A DNA stretch of 38,946 bases from positions 1 through 38,946 of the IMG/VR virus record IMGVR_UViG_3300030382_003005; one strand, given 5' to 3'. Source of the DNA: a virus. The position numbers were made by a program, and so were the translations under genes. Below the pieces are notes generated by a model. It searched no databases, was not told where the DNA came from, and saw nothing but the letters and a program-made list of their open reading frames with translations. Positions 1 to 6,564 of this stretch are shown in pieces (position 1 is the first letter of the stretch; each line of letters begins with the position of its first letter).

Positions 1-303
1 CAGAATATCAGGGAGGATATGAACAGACCTTTAAAGATTAGTAGCGGAGTACGCTGTGCTAATCATAATTCCAAGGTAAGTTCAACTGGAAGTACTGGAC
101 CGCACGTACCAAGAACTAATGGTACAATGGCAAGCGATATTTTAATCGCAGGAGCAGATGCATTGAGGCTTATAGATATAGCGAGGAAGCATGGGATAAG
201 TGGAGTAGGTATATCGCAGAGAGGCAACCATGCAAAAAGATTCATTCACATAGATACACTCTCTGACGATAAACATCCTAGACCTACTATGTGGTCATAT
301 TAA
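1..303 (+). CDS. Peptidase M15-type endolysin (C-terminal part, 5' end outside window)
   Basis: Product resembles zinc D-Ala-D-Ala carboxypeptidase-like (M15A) phage endolysins that cleave peptidoglycan cross-bridges for lysis. Counting from the ATG at 19, there is an ISSGVRC block (residues 7-13), a putative first zinc-ligand region with H29 and D40 (the usual HxxGxAxD motif appears stretched by about four residues) and the closing FIHIDT motif with H77. The ATG at 19 has GGGAGG in front but with unusually short spacing. The in-frame codons upstream (1-18: Q-N-I-R-E-D) read like the helix that normally precedes the SGxR motif, and about 30 residues of the family N-terminus would otherwise be missing, so I place the true start left of the window. 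It ends in TAA at 301-303, overlapping the stop of the convergent ssb gene. Family call good, start unresolved. Confidence 0.75.
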   Translation, partial: QNIREDMNRPLKISSGVRCANHNSKVSSTGSTGPHVPRTNGTMASDILIAGADALRLIDIARKHGISGVGISQRGNHAKRFIHIDTLSDDKHPRPTMWSY

Positions 304-713
304 CTACCAAAAGGGTTAGCATCAGAAGTAATGTCAGGGTGTTCAAGAGAATCAACATAATTTACTTCTTCATTTATATGCATTGAATTAGCAGACTCAT
401 GCACTTTTGGAATAATAAACTTATCTACTAAGACTCTAAACTTCTTATTCCATTTACCCTCCTGATTCTTCCATGATTGTACCTGGATAGACCCTTTAGC
501 AACAAGGATTTCATCTCCTTGTCCTGCTTTTTTCATAAACTCTGCAGATAGTCCATATACAACACAGTCAACAAAAGTTGATTTTTCATCAAACTTCTTC
601 TTCCTGTCAATCTCCCTGCAACCTATAGCAAAATTACAGTATGCTGTTCCATTCTTAGTTTCACCATGTTCAGGTGCTTGTGCTATATTACCAAATAGTT
701 TTACATCATTCAT
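300..713 (-). CDS. ssb: Single-stranded DNA-binding protein
   Basis: 137-residue SSB. The N-terminal ~100 residues have OB-fold signatures: NDVKLFGNIAQAPE at the start, CNFAIGCRE, the FVDCVVYG strand and the KGSIQVQSW strand. An acidic linker follows, then the tail DANPFGS, a variant of the DDIPF tip that recruits partner proteins. It should coat ssDNA during replication and recombination and act with the exonuclease, annealing protein and RusA encoded upstream on the same strand. The start is set by the AAAGGTAAATATG module shared with several early genes. Last gene of the leftward cluster; its stop interlocks with the stop of the convergent endolysin gene. Confidence 0.9.
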   Translation of the reverse strand: MNDVKLFGNIAQAPEHGETKNGTAYCNFAIGCREIDRKKKFDEKSTFVDCVVYGLSAEFMKKAGQGDEILVAKGSIQVQSWKNQEGKWNKKFRVLVDKFIIPKVHESANSMHINEEVNYVDSLEHPDITSDANPFGS

Positions 714-725
714 ATTTACCTTTAG

Positions 726-1082
726 TTAATAGTTATTTTGTAAGTGTTTGACTAATGTTTCTTTAAAGTCAATATCACCATGTTTTTTTAGTACCTCATC
801 TACAATTTCAACTGGTACATATGGATATACTGTTTCAGTAAATTTTGGAGGTTGATCATCAAAAGTAGACTCTACATACTCTGAGATTAACGGTTCTTCT
901 ACTGAAGGAAATCCAATCTCTACAGATTCATAATGATCAGCATTATGTTCCTTTGGAGTAGAGTAATGGGTTTCACCTGCTTGAACAGACATATTAAAAC
1001 CGTCTGTACAGTAAATTAAAGGACACACCTGCATCTCCATCTGGATTGTAGAATATTCCTTTATATATTGATTAATATTCAT
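726..1082 (-). CDS. Hypothetical acidic phage protein
   Basis: 118 residues, no function recognised. It has a YKEYST-type start, a central segment VEIGFPSVEEPLISEYVE and a closing VYPYVPVEIVDEVLKKHG followed by a short helix. I recall the VEIGFPS and TETVYPYVPVEI phrases from uncharacterised proteins in other phage genomes, so it is probably a conserved small early protein. Two cysteines (Cys19 and Cys25) sit near the N-terminus. The start has the same TTAACTAAAGGTAAATATG leader as ssb, and the sequence around the two starts is nearly identical over about 30 bases. Position between ssb and the RusA gene suggests a replication or recombination accessory role, as inference only. Confidence 0.7.
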   Translation of the reverse strand: MNINQYIKEYSTIQMEMQVCPLIYCTDGFNMSVQAGETHYSTPKEHNADHYESVEIGFPSVEEPLISEYVESTFDDQPPKFTETVYPYVPVEIVDEVLKKHGDIDFKETLVKHLQNNY

Positions 1083-1090
1083 ATTTACCT

Positions 1091-1468
1091 TTAGTTAATT
1101 ATTATTTTACCAGCTCCGTCCGTCCATATCTTACTTGCAGTTACTTTCCAGATGGTTGCATCTTCTTTATGCGTTGCATCAAAAAGTCCTTTGAGATAAT
1201 TATCAATATCAGGCCGTTGCTGCATAGGTTTTCCTGCCATAAGAGCTTTCTTCTTCTTTGACCAGGATTTAGGCATTGGGACAAGAAAAATTATGTTTAA
1301 CTCATCCCAATTAAATGGAGGCTCGTCAATCAATAAAGCAGACTTTTCTTTAAGTTCTTGCTTTATACGATCCCGAAAGGCAAAGAAATCTAAGACACAT
1401 TGCCTTTTAGCCCATCTATCACGTTGTGTCATACGTGGTTTGCTACACGGAGGTACGTTTAGAATCAT
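1091..1468 (-). CDS. rusA: RusA-family Holliday junction resolvase
   Basis: 125 residues, normal for RusA. These Mg-dependent homodimeric endonucleases resolve four-way junctions. Visible signatures are the N-terminal strand ending in PPCSKPRMTQRDRW, the central FLVPMPKSWSKKK, and the catalytic motif RPDIDN (D87, D89) followed by a third acidic position in KEDATIW (around D103) and SKIW. The loop between the second and third acids looks somewhat shorter than in the E. coli protein. The start overlaps the stop of the alpha-CTD-like gene by an ATGA, so the two are translationally coupled. Probable role: resolving or trimming branched recombination intermediates before packaging. Confidence 0.88.
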   Translation of the reverse strand: MILNVPPCSKPRMTQRDRWAKRQCVLDFFAFRDRIKQELKEKSALLIDEPPFNWDELNIIFLVPMPKSWSKKKKALMAGKPMQQRPDIDNYLKGLFDATHKEDATIWKVTASKIWTDGAGKIIIN

Positions 1469-2391
1469 AATTTAAACTGCTTTATTATCCTTGCTTTCCT
1501 GAGTTCACGATCCGCTTTCTCTTTTTCCATATTAAGAGTATGACCTCTCTTTTTAAGTTCATCTATAACTTCACGGAGACATTTCCTACCAAAGCTCTTT
1601 ATTTTAATTAAATCAGTAGGTGAATAAGTAAGCAATTGTGCTACTCTCCTGATCCCATGATTCTTAATAGCATTATATGAACGTACAGATATATCAAGTT
1701 CATCCAAATCCTGATTATCCCAATTCTCCCTAGCTTCCTGATTTTGGATGTACCGCTTAGGTTCAACTGGAGTATTTCTAGGCAAGGTTGCACTTGAACC
1801 TAATACTCGCTTTGCAGCTTTCTTTAAAGTTGATTCAGCATTCTCAACAATCTCTGCCTTGAGAGTATCTTTCTCTTTGCTGGTATCAGACTTGATCCAA
1901 TCTTCAATGAGCTTAAACCTGTCCCACATTTCATCTTGGAGATCACGATAATCTTTTCGTAATTTATGAAGTTCTTTATCAGTTGTGTCGATAGCATTAT
2001 TAACCCTATCCTCTAAAGTCTCTAATTGGATTAATATGTACTTCGCACTTTTATCATCGAGTATCTTAAGTTTATCATTAACCTCTGCTCTCCAGTTCTT
2101 ACTTGTGTCGATAGCTTTATTGAGTCTTCCCTCTATTGCAGGTATTTTATCCAAAACCTCTCGGGGCCATTTCCCTTCTGAGCTAAACGCTTCTGTTGCT
2201 TGAGCTATTGCGCTGATTTTCTTTCCAAGCATATCTTCTGATGCTTCTAATGCCTGGTAATCAACAAAGGCTAACTGCTCTTGAAGTGCAGTAATTACTT
2301 GTGCAACTATATTATCGGCATCTCCATGTCCATTATTATTTTGGATACTGAGGAACATTCGACCGATCTCTTTGATTTCTTCGCTATTCAT
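1465..2391 (-). CDS. Coiled-coil protein with RNA polymerase alpha C-terminal-like domain
   Basis: 308 residues. Residues ~1-195 are highly charged and helical, with features of long coiled coils; a short phrase (NKAIDT at 91-96, NNAIDT at 131-136) recurs after 40 residues. A basic linker leads to residues ~229-288, which closely match the two-HhH fold of the bacterial RNA polymerase alpha-CTD: DELDISVRSYNAIK, then LTYSPTDLIKIKSFGRKC, then DELKKRGHTLNM. Equivalents of the E. coli alpha DNA-contact residues R265, N268, G296, K298 and E302 are present (R237, N240, G268, K270, E274). The domain could bind AT-rich UP-element DNA or touch sigma/activators; the coiled coil would multimerise it. Start uses the AAAAAGGTAGATATG leader; the stop is coupled to rusA. 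Domain call strong, function inferred. Confidence 0.8.
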   Translation of the reverse strand: MNSEEIKEIGRMFLSIQNNNGHGDADNIVAQVITALQEQLAFVDYQALEASEDMLGKKISAIAQATEAFSSEGKWPREVLDKIPAIEGRLNKAIDTSKNWRAEVNDKLKILDDKSAKYILIQLETLEDRVNNAIDTTDKELHKLRKDYRDLQDEMWDRFKLIEDWIKSDTSKEKDTLKAEIVENAESTLKKAAKRVLGSSATLPRNTPVEPKRYIQNQEARENWDNQDLDELDISVRSYNAIKNHGIRRVAQLLTYSPTDLIKIKSFGRKCLREVIDELKKRGHTLNMEKEKADRELRKARIIKQFKL

Positions 2392-2401
2392 ATCTACCTT
2401 T

Positions 2402-2656
2402 TTAGATTAGTTTGAGCTGACTTTCATCTACTGGTTTCCAGCGATAGTCAACTAGATTATAAGTTCCTTTCTTGAATTTACTATTCAACTTCTTAGTCTG
2501 TGAGTTGCCATTCTTTAACTCCTCTACAGATAGGAACATTTTCTTTCCGTCATGTTCTACTTCCAATCCTCCTTCCTTTATTGCCTTGTTTACAATATAA
2601 TCTCTAACTGAGACGAGATGACCCATCCAGAGTTTCTTCACTTTTACTGATACCAT
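2402..2656 (-). CDS. Hypothetical basic protein
   Basis: 84 residues, lysine-rich, no family recognised. It begins VSVKVKKLWMGHLVSVRDYIVNKA and looks like a compact alpha/beta domain: a strand, a helix (RDYIVNKAIKEGG), two strands around EVEHDGKKMFLSVEEL, then a basic tail ending YRWKPVDESQLKLI. The charge suggests nucleic-acid binding, but no catalytic motif is visible. An AAAGAGGATAT ribosome site precedes the ATG at 2656. It is the gene directly upstream of the alpha-CTD-like gene, with a 10-base gap, so the two are probably co-expressed. Confidence 0.65.
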   Translation of the reverse strand: MVSVKVKKLWMGHLVSVRDYIVNKAIKEGGLEVEHDGKKMFLSVEELKNGNSQTKKLNSKFKKGTYNLVDYRWKPVDESQLKLI

Positions 2657-2705
2657 ATATCCTCTTTATGTAAAACATTGTCATACAGAGCGATCTGGAG
2701 ACGCA

Positions 2706-3194
2706 CTAATCCAAATTTTGGGCGTGATCATAGAAATAACAGTAATCTCGACCATGTGCATCTCTAGTTAGCCTAAATCTCATACCATCTTGTACACCTT
2801 CATGTGGTGCTTTAACCAAGTGGTTTGTTTTAGACTCTCCTTGCATTATTGCATTTACTAATTTAGGAACCATTTCCTTTGAAATCTTAGTATAATTTTG
2901 TTTACTCTGTTTCCCATATTGATGTTCCAGGTTAGCAGACTGTCTTTTAAAGAAATTAACCTCTTTTTCTTTGTAAATTTGCATAAATTCTGCTATAGTA
3001 GGCATCTTAAGGGTAACACCTTTGCCATCAGTAATCTGTTCATATGCTTCTCTCAACAGATCAGTATTTGGGATACCTAATTTCTGTTGCCATATTACCA
3101 GTTTACTCTCCTGCATTGGAATATTGAATGCTTCGCAAAGTTGAGCGACTAACATTCTTACTTGTGGATGTATGTTCGGCTCTTGTATTTCCAT
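2706..3194 (-). CDS. Helicase-loader / replisome-organiser-like protein (tentative)
   Basis: 162 residues from the ATG at 3194. An in-frame TTG at 3200 would add two residues, but AAAGGA lies at better spacing for the ATG. The middle resembles phage G39P/DnaI-type loader N-termini: a helical segment (MLVAQLCEAFNIPM, LVIWQQKLG) followed by LKMPTIAEFMQIYKEK, where MPTIAEF is a phrase typical of such proteins. These proteins deliver the host replicative helicase to the phage origin. The start lies inside the previous gene, overlapping it by about 90 bases in another frame, which suggests tight translational coupling between two replication proteins. Family call is weak; hypothetical is the fallback. 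Confidence 0.55.
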   Translation of the reverse strand: MEIQEPNIHPQVRMLVAQLCEAFNIPMQESKLVIWQQKLGIPNTDLLREAYEQITDGKGVTLKMPTIAEFMQIYKEKEVNFFKRQSANLEHQYGKQSKQNYTKISKEMVPKLVNAIMQGESKTNHLVKAPHEGVQDGMRFRLTRDAHGRDYCYFYDHAQNLD

Positions 3195-3624
3195 TTTCAA
3201 ATTCCTTTCTAGCTATAGCCATTTGATGACTTGTATCAAGATACTGTCGATTATTTTTGGTTGGTTGGGCATTATTTATGATGCCGTTGTATTGATTGCC
3301 TTTATTGCCAATACCTTGCCAACCGTTGAGCATAACAGCATTTAGTAGTTCATTAGGATCAACCCCATCACCTTTAGCTCGTGCTAGTGCTTTGATCATT
3401 AATTCTTCTGCATGTGGAGTCATTTTCTTCTTGATCGTGACTCTGTGCTGTTTGAAGTGCTCCCAAACTATAGGATCTATATAGTCTGGTAATCTCTGAT
3501 CCGATGCTAACCGAGTAAAACACTCTTTAACAATTGCAATAGCATCTCCTTCAATAGTTCCTTCCCATTGAAGCATCTTGAACTCTTTAATCATCTGGTT
3601 CATACATTCTTTAACTGTTTTCAT
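3103..3624 (-). CDS. Phage replication-initiation-like protein
   Basis: 173 residues. Residues ~45-105 carry the pattern WEHFKQHRVTIKKKMTP, a long helix, GVDPNELLNAVMLNGWQGI, which I recognise from the C-terminal region of phage replication proteins and DnaT-like helicase partners (the recurrent W..f...R ... lt ... G.dp..il..s...gW.g pattern). The rest is a low-complexity Asn/Thr/Ser-rich tail encoded partly over the next gene. Likely acts with the downstream loader-like protein to recruit the host replisome. No winged-helix N-terminus of the kind found in lambda O-type initiators is obvious. The start overlaps the upstream stop by ATGA. Confidence 0.6.
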   Translation of the reverse strand: MKTVKECMNQMIKEFKMLQWEGTIEGDAIAIVKECFTRLASDQRLPDYIDPIVWEHFKQHRVTIKKKMTPHAEELMIKALARAKGDGVDPNELLNAVMLNGWQGIGNKGNQYNGIINNAQPTKNNRQYLDTSHQMAIARKEFENGNTRAEHTSTSKNVSRSTLRSIQYSNAGE

Positions 3625-3830
3625 GCTGCCTCCTCCATTGCTTCTTTTAAAACATCCTTGAATAGCCGACTGACAGCATTTTTATGTTCCAGAGTCTCTT
3701 TTAACTTAGGCTTATAGGTATTTCGTCTTCTCTTTAAGTCTTGCTCAAAGTAACCCATAATAACCTCATTGCATCGTACTATTCCTTCTACATATGCAGA
3801 TTTTCTAATTGGAGTTACGAAATCACTCAT
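3621..3830 (-). CDS. Small basic helical protein
   Basis: 69 residues, no family recognised. It is helical throughout: VTPIRKSAYVEGIVRCNEVI, a strongly basic stretch LKRRRNTYKPKLKET, then HKNAVSRLFKDVLKEAMEEAA. The charge suggests a DNA- or RNA-binding accessory. It overlaps both neighbours by ATGA (3621-3624 and 3827-3830), between the annealing protein and the replication-initiation-like protein, so translation is probably coupled along the three genes. Confidence 0.65.
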   Translation of the reverse strand: MSDFVTPIRKSAYVEGIVRCNEVIMGYFEQDLKRRRNTYKPKLKETLEHKNAVSRLFKDVLKEAMEEAA

Positions 3831-4561
3831 GCACCCTCCTTTGGAAACTTACCATTGAGATATTTCATGAATATAACAAGCGATTCATAATCCTTGAACT
3901 CCATTGTACTCTTCCAGTTAGCAATAGAAGTCTCACAAAACTCTTTCAGTAAGTCTTTATTACCAAGATTTGCTTCTGCATGTACTGATATTGCACTTTC
4001 AGCAGCATCATCATTGAAATCTGCAAGTACTAAGGCTAGTAATTCTTCTCTATCTGCATCAGGGCAACCTTCAACGAAGATTTTGGCTATTGATGTCCTG
4101 TATTTGACATACAGATTTTCACCAATACTTGCTTGTGGTGCTTCCATCATATTTGTCAGTTCCTTTTTCTTAGTCTGACTTTTCTTAGCTTTCTTTACTT
4201 CCTGCTGCTGGATTGCACCATCAACCTCATTTGCTGAAGCATAGGCATCTTCAATACCAATACCAAAAGCTGCTAATGCTCTTCCAATTGCACTAGTTTC
4301 GCAATTTTCTACATAACTAGTAGCATTAACAAAGGAATTAGGATCATCTTGTCGTTCATGTGCAATTCCACTACCAACAACACGACCAGTTTGGTCTGTG
4401 ATCCATGCTTGTATGATTATTTCACTCTTTTCTTTGTGCCACTCTATTACTTTGGTTTTTATACCAAACATTTCATCTTTGTCACCATAGTTTTCACGAA
4501 GATGCTTCACACGTTCATTTACTTGAACATATGGCTTACCTTTAATCATCGTTTTTTCCAT
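3827..4561 (-). CDS. Single-strand annealing recombinase (ERF/Rad52-like superfamily)
   Basis: 244 residues. The core (about 8-115) starts KPYVQVNERVKHLRENYG and includes a strand-rich segment (IIIQAWITDQTGRVVGSGIA) and the conserved helix SYVENCETSAIGRALAAFG followed by ASANEV. That pattern is typical of phage ssDNA-annealing proteins. A lysine/glutamine-rich linker (~118-135) leads to a helical C-terminal domain that could bind SSB or another partner. It would pair the ssDNA ends made by the YqaJ exonuclease encoded just upstream; such exonuclease-annealing pairs build packaging concatemers. Leader CTGAAAGGTTAAGATG belongs to the recurring early module. The gap in front (4562-4813) holds a palindromic operator candidate. 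Confidence 0.78.
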   Translation of the reverse strand: MEKTMIKGKPYVQVNERVKHLRENYGDKDEMFGIKTKVIEWHKEKSEIIIQAWITDQTGRVVGSGIAHERQDDPNSFVNATSYVENCETSAIGRALAAFGIGIEDAYASANEVDGAIQQQEVKKAKKSQTKKKELTNMMEAPQASIGENLYVKYRTSIAKIFVEGCPDADREELLALVLADFNDDAAESAISVHAEANLGNKDLLKEFCETSIANWKSTMEFKDYESLVIFMKYLNGKFPKEGA

Positions 4562-4813
4562 CTTAACCTTTCAGTTTAATGTTAATTACCAATTAAAACC
4601 TTCACCTAGTGAAGATTATTTGTAAGATTACTCAGAGACAGCGTAAGAATTACCTAACCCTGGATTGGGTGACTCGACAACCGAGCCAAACAGTAAAGTT
4701 ATGTATTCCGTATTGCTTTACCAGTTATGTCATTGAAGGAATTAAACAAGAGAATGAAAACAAAAACTCTTGCCGAGGATTCCCTCTCCTGGCTTAATCT
4801 CTGAGCAACCGAA
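4562..4813. other. Intergenic stretch between exonuclease and annealing-protein genes
   Basis: About 250 bases without a convincing gene. Contains operator candidate 1 (4600-4614), a small hairpin CTCG-ACAAC-CGAG at about 4672-4684, and an inverted repeat GTAAAG...CTTTAC at about 4693-4721. The plus-strand open frame at 4609-4797 starts with GTG inside the operator and has no ribosome site. I looked for a tRNA cloverleaf on both strands and found none. Best read as a promoter/leader for the leftward genes starting with the annealing protein. Confidence 0.5.
4600..4614. promoter_or_regulatory. Palindromic operator candidate 1
   Basis: CTTCACCTAGTGAAG: two 6-base arms (CTTCAC/GTGAAG) around a 3-base centre. 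It lies about 40 bases upstream of the annealing-protein start codon. The same TTCAC-N3-GTGAA pattern recurs at 6124-6136 in front of the small HTH gene, which makes it a likely repressor or activator site. A loose sigma70-like match (TTACGC, 16 bases, TACAAA on the minus strand, about 4654-4627) would put this palindrome near the transcription start, but that promoter match is weak. Confidence 0.55.
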
Positions 4814-5863
4814 TTACTTCTTGAGCTCTCTAAATTGTACAGATTGATTTGTTTCACAAATTTCGTCTACTAATCCACTATATTTATCAGTAAACTTAGG
4901 TTTGTCAAACTTTTGGCACTCTTCCCATTCTTTAGGGAACTTGGTTTTGACATCTTTCTCCTCATAACTTCTTGCTTCTTTCCTAGTACATTTGAGCTTT
5001 GTCCCATCACTTAGCCTTGCACCTTGTGATGTTCCAATACTATTCTGCATTATTATTCTATCTTCAATATCTGCTTCTTTCATTAATTTAGCCTGTATCT
5101 TCCTTTCTCTTGTTCTAATCCAGGCTTCTTCTCCTGCAGTATCCATTGCGATGAAATTATCGTCATGATCCCAATTCTTAATAGTGAAATCATGTGATGT
5201 ACTTGGTACTGGCCCTCCTTTTACATTAGGGTTTCTTCTGGCTTCTTGTACGAAGCTCCAGAATCGGCATACTGCCTGTGTATATGAATCAAGTAGTTCT
5301 TTATCTCTTTTAACTACATAATGTCGCAGAGGCTCGTGTGGCAACTGTACGAACACAAATACTGCATTGACCTCTGGATGTACTACCAAATAATGAATAC
5401 ATTGCATTAAATTCCATACAGGAATCTCGTCTGTACCCTCTTCTCCATAATTCTTTGCAGAATATGTCATAGGGCATTTGATCTCAGCAATTACCTTCTT
5501 ATACCTCTTGCCAAATGCTTCTATCGTATTTCCTACCAGAGTTGCATCAATGTGAGCATACATAAATGGATACTTCTCACTCCAATGTGTACTCTTGTCT
5601 CTACGGAGTTGATATTTTGTTGTCTTATTTATTTTTTCTAGTACTGGACCTTCTAGCCATGATCCCCATTCTACTGAGGGCTTATCACTTATGTCTTTTT
5701 CTTTCTGTCTACCCAATTTGATATTGAATAGCTCATATTGGCTTGTTGCCCAACTACTCATTTGAGGAGTCATAATATTAGCAGCAGCATATGCTTCCGA
5801 TCCGCCAATACCCTGCAGTCTTGCAACTTCATCTCCTGGTTCAAAGTCTTTCTTGACTGTCAT
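4814..5863 (-). CDS. YqaJ-type viral recombinase / exonuclease (PD-(D/E)xK)
   Basis: 349 residues. Matches the YqaJ/lambda-exonuclease family, which resects duplex ends to leave ssDNA for annealing. Visible motifs: GIGGSEAYAAAN (19-29), EWGSWLEGPVLE with E65 and E71, then YAHIDATLVG with the catalytic Asp (D106) and VIAEIKCP with E127 and K129, the D...ExK core. The WNLMQCIHYL segment with Q154 is the usual downstream helix. The C-terminal ~130 residues are charged and partly helical. Leader AAAAAGGGTAATATG belongs to the early intercistronic module. Downstream (leftward) is the annealing protein, the expected partner; upstream is the small HTH gene, 10 bases away. Confidence 0.88.
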   Translation of the reverse strand: MTVKKDFEPGDEVARLQGIGGSEAYAAANIMTPQMSSWATSQYELFNIKLGRQKEKDISDKPSVEWGSWLEGPVLEKINKTTKYQLRRDKSTHWSEKYPFMYAHIDATLVGNTIEAFGKRYKKVIAEIKCPMTYSAKNYGEEGTDEIPVWNLMQCIHYLVVHPEVNAVFVFVQLPHEPLRHYVVKRDKELLDSYTQAVCRFWSFVQEARRNPNVKGGPVPSTSHDFTIKNWDHDDNFIAMDTAGEEAWIRTRERKIQAKLMKEADIEDRIIMQNSIGTSQGARLSDGTKLKCTRKEARSYEEKDVKTKFPKEWEECQKFDKPKFTDKYSGLVDEICETNQSVQFRELKK

Positions 5864-5873
5864 ATTACCCTTT

Positions 5874-6059
5874 TTAGTTTACGATTAACCTTAGTTCTGC
5901 TTTACGTTTTTCAATTGCCAGATGAACAGCAGATATTATTTCGGCATTATGTCTACTCCCTTTAACTACCATACCAACGTAAGGCAGACTAAAGCCTGTT
6001 TGCACAGCAATAGGTTCTAGTTTTATATTAAATTCAGTACAGATGTCTCTTAAATTCAT
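5874..6059 (-). CDS. Small Cro/CI-like helix-turn-helix protein
   Basis: 61 residues. The sequence LRDICTEFNIKLEPIAVQTGFSLPYVGMVVKG followed by SRHNAEIISAVHLAIEKRK reads as a minimal HTH_3-type DNA-binding domain: helix 1, helix 2 (EPIAVQTG), recognition helix (SLPYVGMVVKG) and helix 4. There is no dimerisation or protease domain, so it is more like Cro than CI. The ATG at 6059 has an AGGAGG site. Its promoter region contains the palindrome at 6124-6136, and a second copy sits ahead of the annealing-protein gene, so it is the natural candidate for a protein that binds those sites and autoregulates. HTH call good by pattern; target binding is inference. Confidence 0.7.
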   Translation of the reverse strand: MNLRDICTEFNIKLEPIAVQTGFSLPYVGMVVKGSRHNAEIISAVHLAIEKRKAELRLIVN

Positions 6060-6084
6060 AATCCTCCTTTCTGTTATGTTATCT

Positions 6085-6115
6085 ATACTTTACAAGTTAT
6101 TTGATATAAAGTCAA
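6085..6115 (-). promoter_or_regulatory. Candidate sigma70 promoter for the HTH gene
   Basis: On the minus strand, TTGACT (5/6 match to -35) is followed after 17 bases by TAAAGT (4/6 match to -10), placing a start about 20-30 bases ahead of the AGGAGG site and the ATG at 6059. The palindrome at 6124-6136 lies just upstream of the -35 box, in a position where a bound protein could activate or, by contacting polymerase, modulate initiation. Confidence 0.5.
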
Positions 6116-6123
6116 ACAAAATG

Positions 6124-6136
6124 TTCACCAGGTGAA
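6124..6136. promoter_or_regulatory. Palindromic operator candidate 2
   Basis: TTCACCAGGTGAA, a perfect 13-base dyad around a central A. It lies immediately upstream of the candidate promoter of the small HTH gene (5874-6059) and downstream of the stop of the MGLDMYA-family gene. Shares TTCACC and GTGAA with the palindrome at 4600-4614, giving a consensus TTCACCWRGTGAA. Confidence 0.6.
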
Positions 6137-6141
6137 GGATT

Positions 6142-6564
6142 TTAAAACCAGCAGCTATAATATATATAGTTACCTTTTTTGGTTTCGTCTAATGCCCATT
6201 CACAGAACTTTAGATCCTTATCTTTCTCTTCAATAGCAGTTTGATCTTGCCATTGTTGACCCCAAAAGAACCCACCATCACTTTCAGGTAGTTTGTCAGA
6301 CTTTATTATGTCTTGTAGTTCTTCGAGCTTTTCTACTGGTAAATATAATGGAATACAATTGAAAGCACCTAAAGGATGACTGTCAATGTGTTCCTGATCT
6401 TCTATGATATTTCCAGCTTCTACTTGATCGTAGTAATACTCATGCATAAATTGATGTAGTTTTGTATGTTTACGCCATGAAAACTCTGATTCTGGTAATT
6501 CATCTTCCATACCTAATGGATGATCTTCTGAATCAACACTACATGCATACATATCTAAACCCAT
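6142..6564 (-). CDS. MGLDMYA-family phage protein of unknown function
   Basis: 140 residues. Begins MGLDMYACSV, the hallmark of a widespread phage and bacterial family sometimes mislabelled phosphoglycerate kinase. Other family phrases: WRKHTKLHQFMHEYYYDQ, FNCIPLYLPVEKLEEL and DGGFFWGQQWQD, and a C-terminus ending NYIYYSCWF. The aromatic-rich pattern suggests a compact ligand-binding fold, but no catalytic role is known to me. Leader AAAAAGGTAATTATG fits the early module. Upstream lies the hairpin-rich gap 6565-7035. Confidence 0.7.
   Translation of the reverse strand: MGLDMYACSVDSEDHPLGMEDELPESEFSWRKHTKLHQFMHEYYYDQVEAGNIIEDQEHIDSHPLGAFNCIPLYLPVEKLEELQDIIKSDKLPESDGGFFWGQQWQDQTAIEEKDKDLKFCEWALDETKKGNYIYYSCWF

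Noticed and set aside
3103-3200. TTG start at 3200 for the loader-like gene
   Set aside because: ATG at 3194 is two codons on and better spaced from the AAAGGA site.
4609-4797. Plus-strand open frame in the gap between exonuclease and annealing genes
   Set aside because: Starts with GTG inside the palindromic operator, has no ribosome site, runs against all neighbours, and gives no recognisable protein.
4620-4800. Possible tRNA-like folds
   Set aside because: No acceptor/T-arm pairing or anticodon arm fits on either strand; only small hairpins.
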